Shown: positions 46,590-57,422, counted from the stretch's first letter. The stretch: 64,000 nt of DNA from Pelagibacterales bacterium SAG-MED37 (GCA_014653605.1 JACWEG010000004.1:38182-102181), one strand, 5' to 3'. Notes: a model not told the origin generated them from the letters alone. Translations and numbers: made by a program.

Positions 46590-46754
46590 TAAGACCCCTC
46601 TTAATTTTATTTTTAAAAACTCATTCAACTAGTTTTTAATACCTCCTGCAACTATATTTTTTTTTATTTTTTCAGGAAAAACCGGCTATATGAGAATTAT
46701 GTCAAGTAATACTTAAGGCCTTATTTGAGAAATATTCCTTGTAATTATTATTGA

Positions 46755-47489
46755 CTATAGTATCTGGCTGAGAAAAAGTTTGGTTCTATCACTCTTTGGA
46801 TTAGCAAAAAATTCCTTGGTATCAGCCTTTTCTACTATCATTCCCTCATCCATGAATATCATTTGATCAGCAACTTCTTTGGCAAAACCCATTTCATGAG
46901 TAACTACTATCATAGTCATTCCTTGTTTTGCTAAATTAACCATTACATCGAGCACCTCTTTAATCATTTCAGGATCTAATGCAGATGTTGGTTCGTCAAA
47001 AAGCATTATTTTTGGCTCCATACATAAAGCTCTAGCTATAGCTACTCTTTGTTGTTGCCCACCAGATAATTGTCCTGGATATTTTTGAGCTTGATCTAAT
47101 ATTTGAACTCTTTCTAAGTGTTTGAGCGCTAATTCCTCAGCTTCTTTCTTTGGCATTTTTTTAACCCAAATTGGAGCTAATGTGCAATTATCAAGAATTG
47201 ATAAATGTGGAAATAAATTAAATTGTTGAAACACCATTCCAACTTCTGCTCTTATTTGTTCTATATTTTTGGTATCCTCTGTTAATTCAGTTCCATCAAC
47301 TATGATATCACCTTCTTGATGCTCTTCTAATCTATTTATACATCTTATTAATGTAGACTTACCCGAACCAGAAGGACCACAAACAACAATTTTTTGTTTT
47401 GGTTTTACTTCTAAATTAATTCCTTTTAAAACTTGGAAATCTCCAAACCATTTATTCATATTGTTTATTTGGATTATATTATCTGACAT
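46755..47489 (-). CDS. aapP: Amino-acid ABC transporter ATP-binding protein
   Basis: ATPase of the general L-amino-acid importer AapJQMP. Walker [26 protein letters not shown], signature [14 protein letters not shown] and Walker [15 protein letters not shown]. Length 244 aa is typical. It lies five bases after aapM and ends the operon. A 165-base gap then leads to the XRE gene. Confidence 0.94.
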   Translation of the reverse strand: MSDNIIQINNMNKWFGDFQVLKGINLEVKPKQKIVVCGPSGSGKSTLIRCINRLEEHQEGDIIVDGTELTEDTKNIEQIRAEVGMVFQQFNLFPHLSILDNCTLAPIWVKKMPKKEAEELALKHLERVQILDQAQKYPGQLSGGQQQRVAIARALCMEPKIMLFDEPTSALDPEMIKEVLDVMVNLAKQGMTMIVVTHEMGFAKEVADQMIFMDEGMIVEKADTKEFFANPKSDRTKLFLSQIL

Positions 47490-47494
47490 ATTTT

Positions 47495-48937
47495 TTAACG
47501 ATCTGTTTTATATTTTTGTTCTAAATTATAGCTATATTTACTCATTGCGTAACAAATAATCCAGAAAATTATTGCTGCAAATACATAGCCTTCCATTGCA
47601 AAACCTAACCATTCTGGATTTGTTTTAGCTAAATTTAACATTCCCACTATTTCTAGAAGTCCAACAACAAAGATCAATGGTGTATCTTTAACTAAAGCTA
47701 AAAATGTATTGGCTATTCCTGGAATTACAAGTTTTAAAGCTTGAGGTAAAATTACAAATATATGCATTCTCCAATATCCCATTCCTAATGATTTGGCAGC
47801 CTCGTATTGTCCTCTAGGAAGAGCTTGCAAACCTCCTCTTATAACTTCAGCAACATATGCTGCTTCAAACAATGAAATAGCAATTATACATCTCACTAAT
47901 TTATCAATAAAAAAGTCTGCTGGTAAAAACATTGGAAACATAACAGCTGACATAAATAAAACTGTGATTAAAGGAACACCTCTCCAAAATTCAATAAAAC
48001 CTATGGATATGTATCTTATTAAAGGAAATCCAGATCTTCTTCCAAGTGCAAAAGCCATACCTATCGGGAAGCAAAAAATTAAACAGAAGAAAGAAATTAT
48101 AAAAGTTAATGATAAACCACCCCAGGCCCCTGTTTCTACCCAGTTTAAACCATCTAATTTTCCTAATTCAATTAATTCTTCGTAAAAAATAAAATATTTT
48201 AATAAAACGTAAAGAGCAAAAGGAACTATAAGAAAGTAATAAAACTTAAATTTACTAGGAATAAAGAAACCAATAATGATGGATAGAATTGCAGCAATTA
48301 TTCCATATGAAAAATCAAAAAATACTGGGCCACCTGATATAAAGAAGAATATAAAAAGGAATGCAATAAAAGGATAAATAACAACGTAATAAAGAGTTAA
48401 ATATTTTTTAAATCTGTCAGTTGCAAAATAACCAACCGAACCAAGTAAAGCTAAAGCTATAAAAGATAAATTTATTCTCCATTGCTCTCCGTTCGGATAC
48501 ATCCCATACATAAATCTTCTCATCCAAACTTTTATATAAGTCCAACAAGCACCTGTACCAGTACAAACATCTTTTGAGTCACCTGCAAAACTAGCATCTA
48601 TAACAAACCAACTTAATATAGGTGGAATTGATTTAAGAATTATGAATATGATTAATAAAGATAAAACAGCATTAAAATTATTAGTGTTAATATGCTTATT
48701 TAATAGATCTAATTGCTTGATACCGCTTAATTCAATTCTTATAAAATAAAGACCAATAAAACCAAGAATTAACGGCAATAAAAAACTTAGAAAACCAGGT
48801 AAAAAACCTGTTAAATTTAAACTAAAAAAAGAGTTTAAAAGAACATCCAAAACACTAACAAAAAACAAAAAAGAACCTAAATATAAAAAAGTATACAGGT
48901 TAGATTTATCTGGTTTTAAAAAATTAATTTTAGACAT
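47495..48937 (-). CDS. aapM: Amino-acid ABC transporter permease AapM
   Basis: Large inner-membrane permease of the Aap importer. The N-terminal half has extra membrane segments and the C-terminal half the transport core with [30 protein letters not shown], the coupling loop. Length 480 aa is long for this kind of permease. It overlaps aapQ by one base. Confidence 0.93.
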   Translation of the reverse strand: MSKINFLKPDKSNLYTFLYLGSFLFFVSVLDVLLNSFFSLNLTGFLPGFLSFLLPLILGFIGLYFIRIELSGIKQLDLLNKHINTNNFNAVLSLLIIFIILKSIPPILSWFVIDASFAGDSKDVCTGTGACWTYIKVWMRRFMYGMYPNGEQWRINLSFIALALLGSVGYFATDRFKKYLTLYYVVIYPFIAFLFIFFFISGGPVFFDFSYGIIAAILSIIIGFFIPSKFKFYYFLIVPFALYVLLKYFIFYEELIELGKLDGLNWVETGAWGGLSLTFIISFFCLIFCFPIGMAFALGRRSGFPLIRYISIGFIEFWRGVPLITVLFMSAVMFPMFLPADFFIDKLVRCIIAISLFEAAYVAEVIRGGLQALPRGQYEAAKSLGMGYWRMHIFVILPQALKLVIPGIANTFLALVKDTPLIFVVGLLEIVGMLNLAKTNPEWLGFAMEGYVFAAIIFWIICYAMSKYSYNLEQKYKTDR

Positions 48938-50088
48938 TATTTTTCTGTTATTGCTATTTTATTATTGTACCAATTCATAAATAATGAAATTGAAATACTT
49001 AATGATAAGTAAGTAAACATCGTAATAGATACTATTTCAATTGCCTTACCAGTCTGCATTAAAGCTGTTCCAGCAAAAACTAATACTAAATCAGGGTATG
49101 CAATAGCAGCTGCTAATGAAGAATTTTTTGTAAGATTTAGGTACTGGTTTGTTGTAGGCGGAATTATTATTCTTAAAGCTTGGGGCATTACTACCAGTTT
49201 GAGAACTTGATTTTGTGTAAGACCAATAGATGCTGCAGCCTCTTTTTGGCCTTTACCAACACCCTGAATTCCAGCTCTTACACATTCAGCTATAAAAGTT
49301 GCAGTATATAAAGATAAAGATAGTGCTAAGGCAATTAGTTCTGGTGGTAAGCTTACACCACCTTCATAAATAAATGATGTTGTTGCTAGTTGTTTTAAGA
49401 CAGGAACTTCAAATGATAATCTTACACCGCCAATTAAAAAACTTAAAAGAGGCAAGATAAAAATCAAACCAATTGATATTAATAAAACTGGTATTTGTTT
49501 ACCTTGGGTCTCTTGTACTTTTTTAGCATGAGTACGAATAACAATTATCGCAACAATTGCTGCAACTATTGAATAAAAGAAAATGTTAAAATTTTCCCAG
49601 ATAAAAGCAGGAACAAAAAGACCTTTTATTGTTAAAAATGAAATTCCAAACATTGCTTCAGCATCTTGAGGCAGTGGCAAAGCTCTTAACGCTGCAAAAT
49701 ACCAAAAAAATATTTGCAAGAGTAATGGTATGTTTCTAAAAAATTCTACATAGAAAGCAGCAAATTTATTTATTAAATAATTAGGGGATAGTCTTGCTAT
49801 ACCAACTAATACTCCAAGTATTGTTGCAAGAAAAATTCCAATAACAGAAACAAGTATAGTATTTAATAAACCAACTAAATAAGCTCTAAAATATGAATGT
49901 GAACCATCGTACTCTATTAAAGAAAATTGAACATCAAATGAAGACTCTTGTGATAAAAATCCATATCCAAAATCAATACCCCTGTTCTCCATATTGACTT
50001 GGGCGTTATAAGTAAAAAAACCAAAGACCAGAACAACAGCTATAACTGTCATTAATTGTGGACCTATATCTTTAAGTTTAAAATTCAC
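48937..50088 (-). CDS. aapQ: Amino-acid ABC transporter permease AapQ
   Basis: First permease of the Aap importer, 383 aa, with FFRNIPLLLQIFFWYF and TATFIAECVRAGIQGVGKGQKEAAASIGL as family marks. It has a periplasmic segment near residues 25-70. An intrinsic terminator separates it from aapJ, so it is probably expressed at lower level than the binding protein. Confidence 0.93.
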   Translation of the reverse strand: MNFKLKDIGPQLMTVIAVVLVFGFFTYNAQVNMENRGIDFGYGFLSQESSFDVQFSLIEYDGSHSYFRAYLVGLLNTILVSVIGIFLATILGVLVGIARLSPNYLINKFAAFYVEFFRNIPLLLQIFFWYFAALRALPLPQDAEAMFGISFLTIKGLFVPAFIWENFNIFFYSIVAAIVAIIVIRTHAKKVQETQGKQIPVLLISIGLIFILPLLSFLIGGVRLSFEVPVLKQLATTSFIYEGGVSLPPELIALALSLSLYTATFIAECVRAGIQGVGKGQKEAAASIGLTQNQVLKLVVMPQALRIIIPPTTNQYLNLTKNSSLAAAIAYPDLVLVFAGTALMQTGKAIEIVSITMFTYLSLSISISLFMNWYNNKIAITEK

Positions 50089-50110
50089 AGTGTGGATAAT
50101 ATATGAGTTT

Positions 50111-50144
50111 AAAAAAAAAGGGCTAGAAAAATCTAGCCCTTTTT
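50111..50144 (-). terminator. Intrinsic terminator between aapJ and aapQ
   Basis: Eight-base stem GGGCTAGA (50120-50127) / TCTAGCCC (50132-50139), loop AAAA. A nine-base T-run follows on the minus strand (50119-50111). It starts about 20 bases after the aapJ stop. Same layout as the pstS terminator. Confidence 0.88.
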
Positions 50145-50163
50145 AAGTAATTTATGACTTAAA

Positions 50164-51204
50164 TTATCTTGATGGCGGAACGTATAAAATACCACCTTTA
50201 GTCCATAATTCATTTGGACCTCTGTCAGGTAAAATACCAGTGTCAGCTATATTTCTTTTATAACTTTCACCATAGTTTCCAACTTGTTTGATAATTCTTA
50301 AGTTCCACTCATTATCTAAACCGAATGCTGCACCCATTTCACCTTCAGCACCAACAAGTCTTTTGATTTGTGGGTTGTCTGAAGTTTTCATTGAGTCTGC
50401 ATTAGATGAAGTAATACCGTATTCTTCTGCTTCGATCATAGTGTTCAAAGACCATCTTACGATATCTTCCCATACTGAGTCACCTTGTCTAACAACTGGT
50501 CCTAAAGGTTCTTTAGAAATAGTTTCTGGTAGAACAATGTGTTCATCAGGGTTTTTCATTTTAGTTCTTTGAGCAGCTAAACCAGATTTATCAGTAGTGT
50601 AAGTATCACATCTACCAGCATCATAAGCAGCTACAACTTCGTCAGCTTTTTCAAAAGCTACTGGCTCATAAGAAATTCCTCTAGAATTAAAGAAGTCTCT
50701 CATGTTTAACTCAGTTGTTGTACCAATGTTTGTACAAGCTGAGATACCATTTTTGAATTGACTAGTTGAAGTTATACCTGAACTTTTTCTTACCATGAAA
50801 CCTTGACCGTCGTAAAAGTTCACGCCAACAAAAGTAAGTCCGATATCAGCATCTCTTGAAAGAGTCCAAGTTGTGTTTCTTGATAAGATATCAATCTCAC
50901 CAGAAGTTAAAGCTGTAAATCTTTCTTTAGCACTTAGTGGTGTAAACTTAACTTTGTTTGCATCACCTAGTACTGCAGCAGCTACCGCTCTACATACATC
51001 AACATCAACACCAGTCCAATTTCCTGCTGCATCAGCATTAGAAAATCCTGGAAGACCTTGAGATACTCCACATCTTACAAAACCCTTTTTTTGAGTGTTT
51101 TTAAGTGTTTTAGATTTTTTAGCAGCCATAGACTCTGTTGTAAAAGTGAACAACACAGCTACCATAGCAACTAAAGAAGTTAATTGTTTTAAGTATTTAA
51201 ACAT
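50164..51204 (-). CDS. aapJ: Amino-acid ABC transporter substrate-binding protein AapJ
   Basis: Periplasmic receptor for L-amino acids. Signal peptide about 1-27 (ending TESMAA). Family marks are GFVRCGVSQGLPGFSNAD, GNWTGVDVDVCRAVAAAVLG and SRDADIGLTFVG. Length 346 aa. An AGGAAG site precedes the ATG. Two perfect dyads lie just upstream and an intrinsic terminator just downstream. Confidence 0.94.
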   Translation of the reverse strand: MFKYLKQLTSLVAMVAVLFTFTTESMAAKKSKTLKNTQKKGFVRCGVSQGLPGFSNADAAGNWTGVDVDVCRAVAAAVLGDANKVKFTPLSAKERFTALTSGEIDILSRNTTWTLSRDADIGLTFVGVNFYDGQGFMVRKSSGITSTSQFKNGISACTNIGTTTELNMRDFFNSRGISYEPVAFEKADEVVAAYDAGRCDTYTTDKSGLAAQRTKMKNPDEHIVLPETISKEPLGPVVRQGDSVWEDIVRWSLNTMIEAEEYGITSSNADSMKTSDNPQIKRLVGAEGEMGAAFGLDNEWNLRIIKQVGNYGESYKRNIADTGILPDRGPNELWTKGGILYVPPSR

Positions 51205-51225
51205 ATTTCTTCCTATTGTTTATTT

Positions 51226-51260
51226 ATTTGTTAACAAATAATTCAAAATAACTTTTGAAT
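51226..51260. promoter_or_regulatory. Two adjoining perfect dyads upstream of aapJ
   Basis: TATTTGTTAACAAATA (51226-51241) is a 16-base perfect palindrome 21 bases before the aapJ ATG. It touches a second perfect dyad, ATTCAAAA-TAAC-TTTTGAAT (51241-51260). Two such dyads side by side look like operator sites; the first also contains TTG-N4-CAA. No regulator can be assigned from the sequence. Confidence 0.5.
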
Positions 51261-51358
51261 ATTCATAATTTAAGCATGTAAGAAATAACTCTTCAAGAAA
51301 AAATTAATTCAAAACAGTGATGATAATAACGCATAGGAAACCCATTTTGGTCTAATAA

Positions 51359-51435
51359 TGGCGCGCCCTGGAGGATTCGAACCTCCGACCCTCGGTTTAG
51401 AAAACCGATGCTCTATCCAGCTGAGCTAAGGGCGC
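51359..51435 (-). tRNA. tRNA-Arg (anticodon TCT)
   Basis: Minus-strand cloverleaf: acceptor GCGCCCT / AGGGCGC, D-loop AGCTCAGCTGGATAGAGC, anticodon loop TTTCTAA (anticodon TCT), T-arm GGAGGTTCGAATCCTCC and encoded GCCA end. Confidence 0.95.
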
Positions 51436-51462
51436 ATTGTAAAATACATATATATTAATTAA

Positions 51463-52869
51463 TTAATTTTTTAAAAGGAATTTTTTAATGATAAGTAGAA
51501 TTGTTAACAGTTCAATTCTACCTATAATCATAAAGAAAATAAGACTATATTTTATAAAAAAGTTAAGATTATTAAAATTAAAATCTGCTAATCCGTAAGA
51601 TGAAGAGTTTACTGTATTCATTAAAGTTAAAATAGATAATTTAAATGAATTCTCAAAATTTATACCACTAATACTCAAAAGTGTAGTTAGTATGAAGAAA
51701 GATAGAATAAAAACTAACACAGTTAAAAAATATTTATTTATCTCGTCAAAATCAAAATTAATTTTAGTAAAAATTAATTTATTCATAAATATATTTTTAG
51801 GTCTACTAAATGATAAAATTTGATTAATAGAAAATTTAAACAATGAATAAATTTTTATGAATCTTAATCCTGAGCTTGTAGAAAAAAAAGATCCACCAAT
51901 TATTACTAATACCAAATAGATTAAATTTAAATTAGATTGGTTTGTCTCTAATGAAAAGCCAATATTTGACATGCTACTTGAGATGGATAAAAGATTAGAA
52001 GAAAATTCGTTATTAAAACTAAAAAATAGAAAAAAAATTGTAACTACAACAATATAATAAATAATCAAATGCAGATCTTCATAGAAAAAATTAATATTCT
52101 TATTTTTTAAAAAAATGATATTAAAACTAAAAAAAATACTGAAAAAAGATGTTAACATTAAAATAGATAGAATAATTACCTGAGTTTTATCTTTAATAAT
52201 ATTAGACAGATCATTTACTGGTAAAAAACCTCCAGAGGAAATTAATGAAAAAGCTAAATTTAATGAGTCAAAAGATCTTATTGAAAAAATATTTAAAATT
52301 ATGAAAATAATAAGCGTTATACCAGAATATAATAAGAAAATTTTAAAAGCTTGTTTTAATACTTCTGAACTATTAAATGAGAAAAAATTAGTCAATGTTT
52401 TTTTAAAACTTTCATCATAAATATCGATTAAAAAAATAATTGAAAAAAGAAAATAAAGACCTCCTATCCATTGAGTAGTAGATCTCCACAAAATAAGACT
52501 TTGATCTATGTGTTTTATATTTTCAAAAATAGTAAAACCGGTTGAAGTAAAACCAGAAATTGATTCAAAATAAGAGTCTAAAAAAGTTAGATTATAAATA
52601 CTAAAATAAAACGGTATACTTAAGATTAAAGGAATTAAAAGATATCCAAAAAAAACTGTTAAAATTTTTTCAAAAATTGATGATTTTTTTTCAGAAGTTT
52701 TTATTTTATAAAACAATACCGATATTATAAGTGAGATCATTAGAGTTAAATAATAAGTATCTAAATTAAGATATAGATTTAAATAATATGAATAAATTAT
52801 ATTAAAAAATGATAAAACTGAAATTAAGCCAAAAAAAAAACTTAAATATTTTATTTGTAAACTAAACAT
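51463..52869 (-). CDS. trkH: Trk potassium uptake protein, TrkH type
   Basis: Membrane pore of the Trk potassium system. Four filter loops are visible: SGFTSTGFTI, SSGGFLPVN, SSMSNIGFSLE and NTVNSSSYGLADF. Length 468 aa is typical. It lies four bases after trkA, so pore and gating subunits are made together. Confidence 0.88.
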   Translation of the reverse strand: MFSLQIKYLSFFFGLISVLSFFNIIYSYYLNLYLNLDTYYLTLMISLIISVLFYKIKTSEKKSSIFEKILTVFFGYLLIPLILSIPFYFSIYNLTFLDSYFESISGFTSTGFTIFENIKHIDQSLILWRSTTQWIGGLYFLFSIIFLIDIYDESFKKTLTNFFSFNSSEVLKQAFKIFLLYSGITLIIFIILNIFSIRSFDSLNLAFSLISSGGFLPVNDLSNIIKDKTQVIILSILMLTSFFSIFFSFNIIFLKNKNINFFYEDLHLIIYYIVVVTIFFLFFSFNNEFSSNLLSISSSMSNIGFSLETNQSNLNLIYLVLVIIGGSFFSTSSGLRFIKIYSLFKFSINQILSFSRPKNIFMNKLIFTKINFDFDEINKYFLTVLVFILSFFILTTLLSISGINFENSFKLSILTLMNTVNSSSYGLADFNFNNLNFFIKYSLIFFMIIGRIELLTILLIIKKFLLKN

Positions 52870-52873
52870 TTAT

Positions 52874-54265
52874 TTAAACAGAACTTAATCTGAAAATATT
52901 TTCAACAAATGAAATTGACTCTTTCTTAACTATAAAAACAACTCGGTCATCTTTTTTAAAGATAAAGTCTGATCGTGGTATAATTACCTTTTTATCTCTA
53001 AGTATTGCACCTATTCTTAATTCATCAGGAAGATTTGAATTTTTTATCTCCTTATTAATCAGTTCGGAAGTTTCAATAATTTCAGCTTCTATAACCTCAT
53101 ACTCACCATTTGAAATAGTATAAGCGTTTTCAATTGTTCCTTTATGAATATGTTTTAAAATACTTGAGACAGTTGTCATTCTAGGATCAATTAAATCATC
53201 AATTTTTAGAGATGATTGAAGTAAAGAATAATTTGGTTTATTGATCAAAGCCATCGTTCTTTTATCATCAGTTTTTTTTTTATCTTTAGCAAATTTTTCA
53301 ACAAGAACACTCACCATTAAGTTGTCTTCATCATCATTAGTTAGTGCTAGAACTGTTTCTGCTTCATCTAAATTTGCTTCAACTAATACTTCTTCATCTA
53401 ATCCATCACCATTGATTATAATTGAGTCATTCAACTCGCTTGCAAGATATTCGGCTCTTTGTTTATCTTTTTCTACAATCTTAACCCTCGTCGTCTCTAA
53501 AGTTTCTTCAATATTCTTTGCTAAATTGAACCCAATATTTCCACCACCGATTATTAAGATTTTTTTTGAAATTTTCTCTAAATGGCCAAAAGCTTCAAGT
53601 GTTTCTGGCATTTGTGAAGAATTAATAATTAAATAAACCTTATCATTTTTTTTTACAGCATCGGTTTTTTTTGGAATAAAAAATTTATCATCTCTATTTA
53701 TTCCTATTACATTTGCTTCAAGCTTAGGGTATTTTTTTGTTAATTCGTTAAATTTAATATCAATAGATTTACAACCATCTTTAATTAAAATTTCTAATAA
53801 TCTTATCTTATTATCTGCAAATGGAACACTATCAAGAGCACCTGGAGCTTCTAATTTTCTTTGAATTGATTTTGATATTTCAAGTTCAGGTGAGATAATT
53901 ACATCAATAGGTAAATTTTCTTTATTATAAACGCTACTGAATTTAGGATTTAAATAGTCTTGTGAGCGAATTCTGGCAATTTTTTTTTGGATATTAAAAA
54001 TAGAAAATGCTATCTGACAGATTAGCATATTTATTTCATCATTTCGAGTGACAGCAATAATCATATCTGTTTCTGACGCATTAGCTTTTTCAAGAATTGA
54101 AGGGTAAGTTGCTTTGCCAACTATAGCTTTTACGTCTAGACTGTCATTAATCTTTTGAATGTCTTCACTCGATTGATCAATCACTGTTATAGAGTGTCCT
54201 TGTTCACTTAATAGTTTAGCAATAGTAAAACCTACTCTACCAGCGCCACAGATGATTATGTTCAT
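52874..54265 (-). CDS. trkA: Trk potassium uptake regulator TrkA
   Basis: Cytoplasmic NAD-binding gating subunit. Two RCK_N/RCK_C halves: the first Rossmann motif is IIICGAGRVGFTIAKLL, the second ILIIGGGNIGFNLAKNI. Length 463 aa is typical. It sits two bases after ntrX, the usual alphaproteobacterial ntrX-trkA order. Confidence 0.93.
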   Translation of the reverse strand: MNIIICGAGRVGFTIAKLLSEQGHSITVIDQSSEDIQKINDSLDVKAIVGKATYPSILEKANASETDMIIAVTRNDEINMLICQIAFSIFNIQKKIARIRSQDYLNPKFSSVYNKENLPIDVIISPELEISKSIQRKLEAPGALDSVPFADNKIRLLEILIKDGCKSIDIKFNELTKKYPKLEANVIGINRDDKFFIPKKTDAVKKNDKVYLIINSSQMPETLEAFGHLEKISKKILIIGGGNIGFNLAKNIEETLETTRVKIVEKDKQRAEYLASELNDSIIINGDGLDEEVLVEANLDEAETVLALTNDDEDNLMVSVLVEKFAKDKKKTDDKRTMALINKPNYSLLQSSLKIDDLIDPRMTTVSSILKHIHKGTIENAYTISNGEYEVIEAEIIETSELINKEIKNSNLPDELRIGAILRDKKVIIPRSDFIFKKDDRVVFIVKKESISFVENIFRLSSV

Positions 54266-54266
54266 T

Positions 54267-55622
54267 TTAATTAAATTCTTTTATTCCTAAGCCCTTAAGC
54301 TTTCTATGAAGAGCGCTTCTCTCCATACCAACAAAGTTTGCAGTTTTTGATATATTTCCATTAAATTTCTTTAATTGAATAGTTAAATACTCCTTTTCAA
54401 AATTTTCTCTAGCTTCTTTTAATGGTATAGAAAGGCTATTTTCAGTGATTTTTTCATCAAAATTATTATTTTTTAACGATTCTTTCACTATATTAGAAAT
54501 TTTATCTTTTGTATCTGGCTGTAAAATTGCAATTCTTTCAATTAAATTCCTTAATTCTCGAACATTACCTTGCCAGTTATGATTAAGAATATAGCTATCA
54601 TTCTCATCTATATCTAATTCTTTAATATTATAACTCTGTGAAATTTTTTTTGAGAAATATTTAATCAGTAAAGGAATATCTGAGACTCTTTCATTCAAAG
54701 ATTTAATATTTATCTCAAATACATTTAACCTATGATAAAGATCCTCTCTAAAATTTCCTATTTTAATTTCTTCTTTTAAATCTTTACTAGATGAACAAAT
54801 TAATCGAACATCAACATTTACATCATTATTTCCATTTAATCTTTTGAATTTTTGATCAGTTAAAACTCTTAAAATTTTAGACTGTATATCAAGTGGTATT
54901 TCAGAAACCTGATCTATAAGTAAAGTTCCTCTGTTTGCTTTTTCCAAAGCACCGTAAGATATTGAACCATTATTTTTTTCTTCACCAAATAATTCTAATT
55001 CATATTTGTTTGAGTCTAGTAAGGCTCCATTTAAAATAATAAATGGTTTATTATTTCTTTTAGAATTTTTATGAATTTTTCTTGCTACTAGTTCTTTTCC
55101 AGAACCTGAAGGACCATTTAATAATATCCTACTTTCTGTTAAAGAAATCTTATCAATTTGGTCTCTTATTGTTAGGATATTTTTACTTTCACCAATTAGA
55201 TCGTAAGATGAAAATAATTTATTTTCAAATTCTTTATTTTGGTTTTTTAGACTCAAATTTTCAACAGCTCTTTTTATAAAATTTAATAATCTATTTTGAT
55301 CAAAGGGCTTTTCAACAAATTCAAATGCACCTTTTTTTAATGCATTAACAGCCATCTCAATATTAGCGTGACCAGTAATTACAATTACTGGAACATCTTT
55401 ATTTATTGATTTAATATGAGATAATAATTCTATACCATCATTATCACCCTTATCTAATTTAACATCTAAGATTGCCACATCTGGCATTTTTTTATCTATT
55501 TCGCTTAATGCTTGATTATAATTAGCTGCTACTCTTGTTTTGTATCCAGCGTCTAAAATCAATTCATTAAGGATATTTCTAATATCCACATTATCATCTA
55601 CTATTAGAATTTCTGTTGCCAT
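54267..55622 (-). CDS. ntrX: Response regulator NtrX, degenerate AAA+ domain
   Basis: Partner of NtrY. Receiver domain with Asp53 and EKPFDQ; AAA+ domain with Walker A GPSGSGKE (170-177), arginine region FREDLYHRL (291-299), and a Fis-type helix-turn-helix at the end (GNISKTANFVGMERSALHRKL). The loop after ELFG (210-213) reads EEKNNGSISYGALEKA, so the sigma54-contacting GAFTGA motif is absent. Walker B is TLLIDQ: Asp237 is kept, the catalytic Glu is Gln238. It should still bind DNA and be phosphorylated, but not act as a sigma54 ATPase. Confidence 0.92.
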   Translation of the reverse strand: MATEILIVDDNVDIRNILNELILDAGYKTRVAANYNQALSEIDKKMPDVAILDVKLDKGDNDGIELLSHIKSINKDVPVIVITGHANIEMAVNALKKGAFEFVEKPFDQNRLLNFIKRAVENLSLKNQNKEFENKLFSSYDLIGESKNILTIRDQIDKISLTESRILLNGPSGSGKELVARKIHKNSKRNNKPFIILNGALLDSNKYELELFGEEKNNGSISYGALEKANRGTLLIDQVSEIPLDIQSKILRVLTDQKFKRLNGNNDVNVDVRLICSSSKDLKEEIKIGNFREDLYHRLNVFEINIKSLNERVSDIPLLIKYFSKKISQSYNIKELDIDENDSYILNHNWQGNVRELRNLIERIAILQPDTKDKISNIVKESLKNNNFDEKITENSLSIPLKEARENFEKEYLTIQLKKFNGNISKTANFVGMERSALHRKLKGLGIKEFN

Positions 55623-57396
55623 CTAATTTAAAGTTAATTTCTATTTTTGCACCATCAGAGATTGAGTTAAATTCGAGTTCACCTTTATGATCATTAATTA
55701 TCTTGTTTACTATTGATAAACCTAATCCTGTACCATTTTTTTTAGTAGTATAATATGGGTTTAATATTTCTTTTATATTATTTTTTTCATTAAAGCCCAC
55801 ACCATTATCTATAAATACTATTTTAATATGGTCATTCAAATCTAAAATTTCAATTGAAATTTTCTTTTTAAAATCAGCATTTTTTTCTGATTTTTGCTCA
55901 ATACTTTCAATTGAATTCTTAATTAAGTTAAAAAAAACTCGAGCAATTTGTTCTTTGTCACAATTAAAAATAATATTTTCATTATCTTTGATTAATTTAA
56001 TTTCTATTGATTTGTTAACGTCCTTTAATAAATTTATGTTATCATTTAAAATCTTAATCAAATCATTATTTTTTAAAGTAGGTTTTGGCATCCTAGCAAA
56101 GTCAGAAAATTCATTAACTAAATTTTCAATTTGCTTTATCTGAGTATTTATAATTTTTAAATTATCTTTAAAAGAGTCTTGATCTACTTTTGTAATTTGA
56201 TTTATGTATTTTTCTTTGATTCTATCTATCGTCAACTGGATTGGGGTAAGTGGGTTTTTAATTTCATGAGCAAGTTTTCTTGCTAAACTTCCCCAAGCTT
56301 CATATCTTTCATTAATAATCAATTTTTGTTGTTGATTTTTAAGTCTACTAATCATTGAATTAAAATTTTTATTTAAAATTTCCATATCTTTATCAGTTTT
56401 AATTTCAGGAACTTTTGAATTTAAATTTCCTTGACCAATTTCTGTTGATGCTAAAATCAAATTATTTATAGATCTAAAAAATCTTGAAGAGAATCTGATA
56501 GCAATAGAAATTGATATAAACAGTAATAAGGAAACAATTATTATATATATAATTATAAATGAAATCTTTATACCTGTGCTTTTTTCTTCTACAGTATAAT
56601 AAAAATTAATAGCTTCTTGAGACTCTGTTAAATAATTAGAGATATTTTCATCTAAAAATTTTACCACATATAAAAACCTTCCCTCTGAAGACTCTAATTT
56701 CATAATAGCAGCAGACATATTTGCTTGAGTATTTATAATCTTTAAAGGTCTATCATCATCTAACACTAGATTTAATGCCCTATCGACTGGTGGGATATAT
56801 TTATTTTTTTTTTCTGTTGAATATAATAATTTTTTATTTTTATCAATTATGTGTATTTCATCAACATCTCTAATAATTTTTTGAGTTCTTAGAAATCTCA
56901 AATATTCTTTAGAATTTTCATTTAAAAAATTGGCACTTTTATTTGTATCAAATGCTATTAAGACGATTTCAGCCTCAATCTTATTTCTCATTTCATCAAC
57001 ATAATTTTTTGCTAATTCATATGAATTATTTACAACCGTTGTGACTTTTTTGTCAAAATACTTCTCAAGTGCAAATGAAAAAAGGAACAAAGAAAATATT
57101 GATATCAAAATTGATGGTATGAGAGTAAATAATGAAAAATAAGTAATATATTTCTTATTTGATTTAAGACCATCTTTATCAATATTGTTTTTAATCGATT
57201 TTTGTATTTCAGCAAAAATAAATAGAAATAATAAAAATAGTAAAAAAATATTTAAAATTAATAAATATTGTAAATTATTTTGATTTAATTCGATAAAACT
57301 TCGATCTATAAATGTTAAAAATGTTAAAAATCCAATAAATAGTGTGATACTAGATAGAGCAATAATGATTATATTTTTTTTCAAAAAATCTATCAT
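55594..57396 (-). CDS. ntrY: Sensor histidine kinase NtrY
   Basis: 600-aa membrane kinase paired with NtrX. Four N-terminal membrane segments (about 10-30, 40-60, 85-110 and 285-305) enclose a periplasmic domain. A HAMP linker follows, then the dimerisation domain with LARKLAHEIKNPLTPIQLTIDR, and an ATP domain ending TGLGLSIVNKIINDHKG. It overlaps ntrX by 29 bases. It is divergent from ispDF, with 26 bases between start codons. No ntrBC lies next to it. Confidence 0.92.
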   Translation of the reverse strand: MIDFLKKNIIIIALSSITLFIGFLTFLTFIDRSFIELNQNNLQYLLILNIFLLFLLFLFIFAEIQKSIKNNIDKDGLKSNKKYITYFSLFTLIPSILISIFSLFLFSFALEKYFDKKVTTVVNNSYELAKNYVDEMRNKIEAEIVLIAFDTNKSANFLNENSKEYLRFLRTQKIIRDVDEIHIIDKNKKLLYSTEKKNKYIPPVDRALNLVLDDDRPLKIINTQANMSAAIMKLESSEGRFLYVVKFLDENISNYLTESQEAINFYYTVEEKSTGIKISFIIIYIIIVSLLLFISISIAIRFSSRFFRSINNLILASTEIGQGNLNSKVPEIKTDKDMEILNKNFNSMISRLKNQQQKLIINERYEAWGSLARKLAHEIKNPLTPIQLTIDRIKEKYINQITKVDQDSFKDNLKIINTQIKQIENLVNEFSDFARMPKPTLKNNDLIKILNDNINLLKDVNKSIEIKLIKDNENIIFNCDKEQIARVFFNLIKNSIESIEQKSEKNADFKKKISIEILDLNDHIKIVFIDNGVGFNEKNNIKEILNPYYTTKKNGTGLGLSIVNKIINDHKGELEFNSISDGAKIEINFKLDGNRNSNSR

Positions 57397-57422
57397 GTTT
57401 TAGAATTATAGCATTTAAACAA

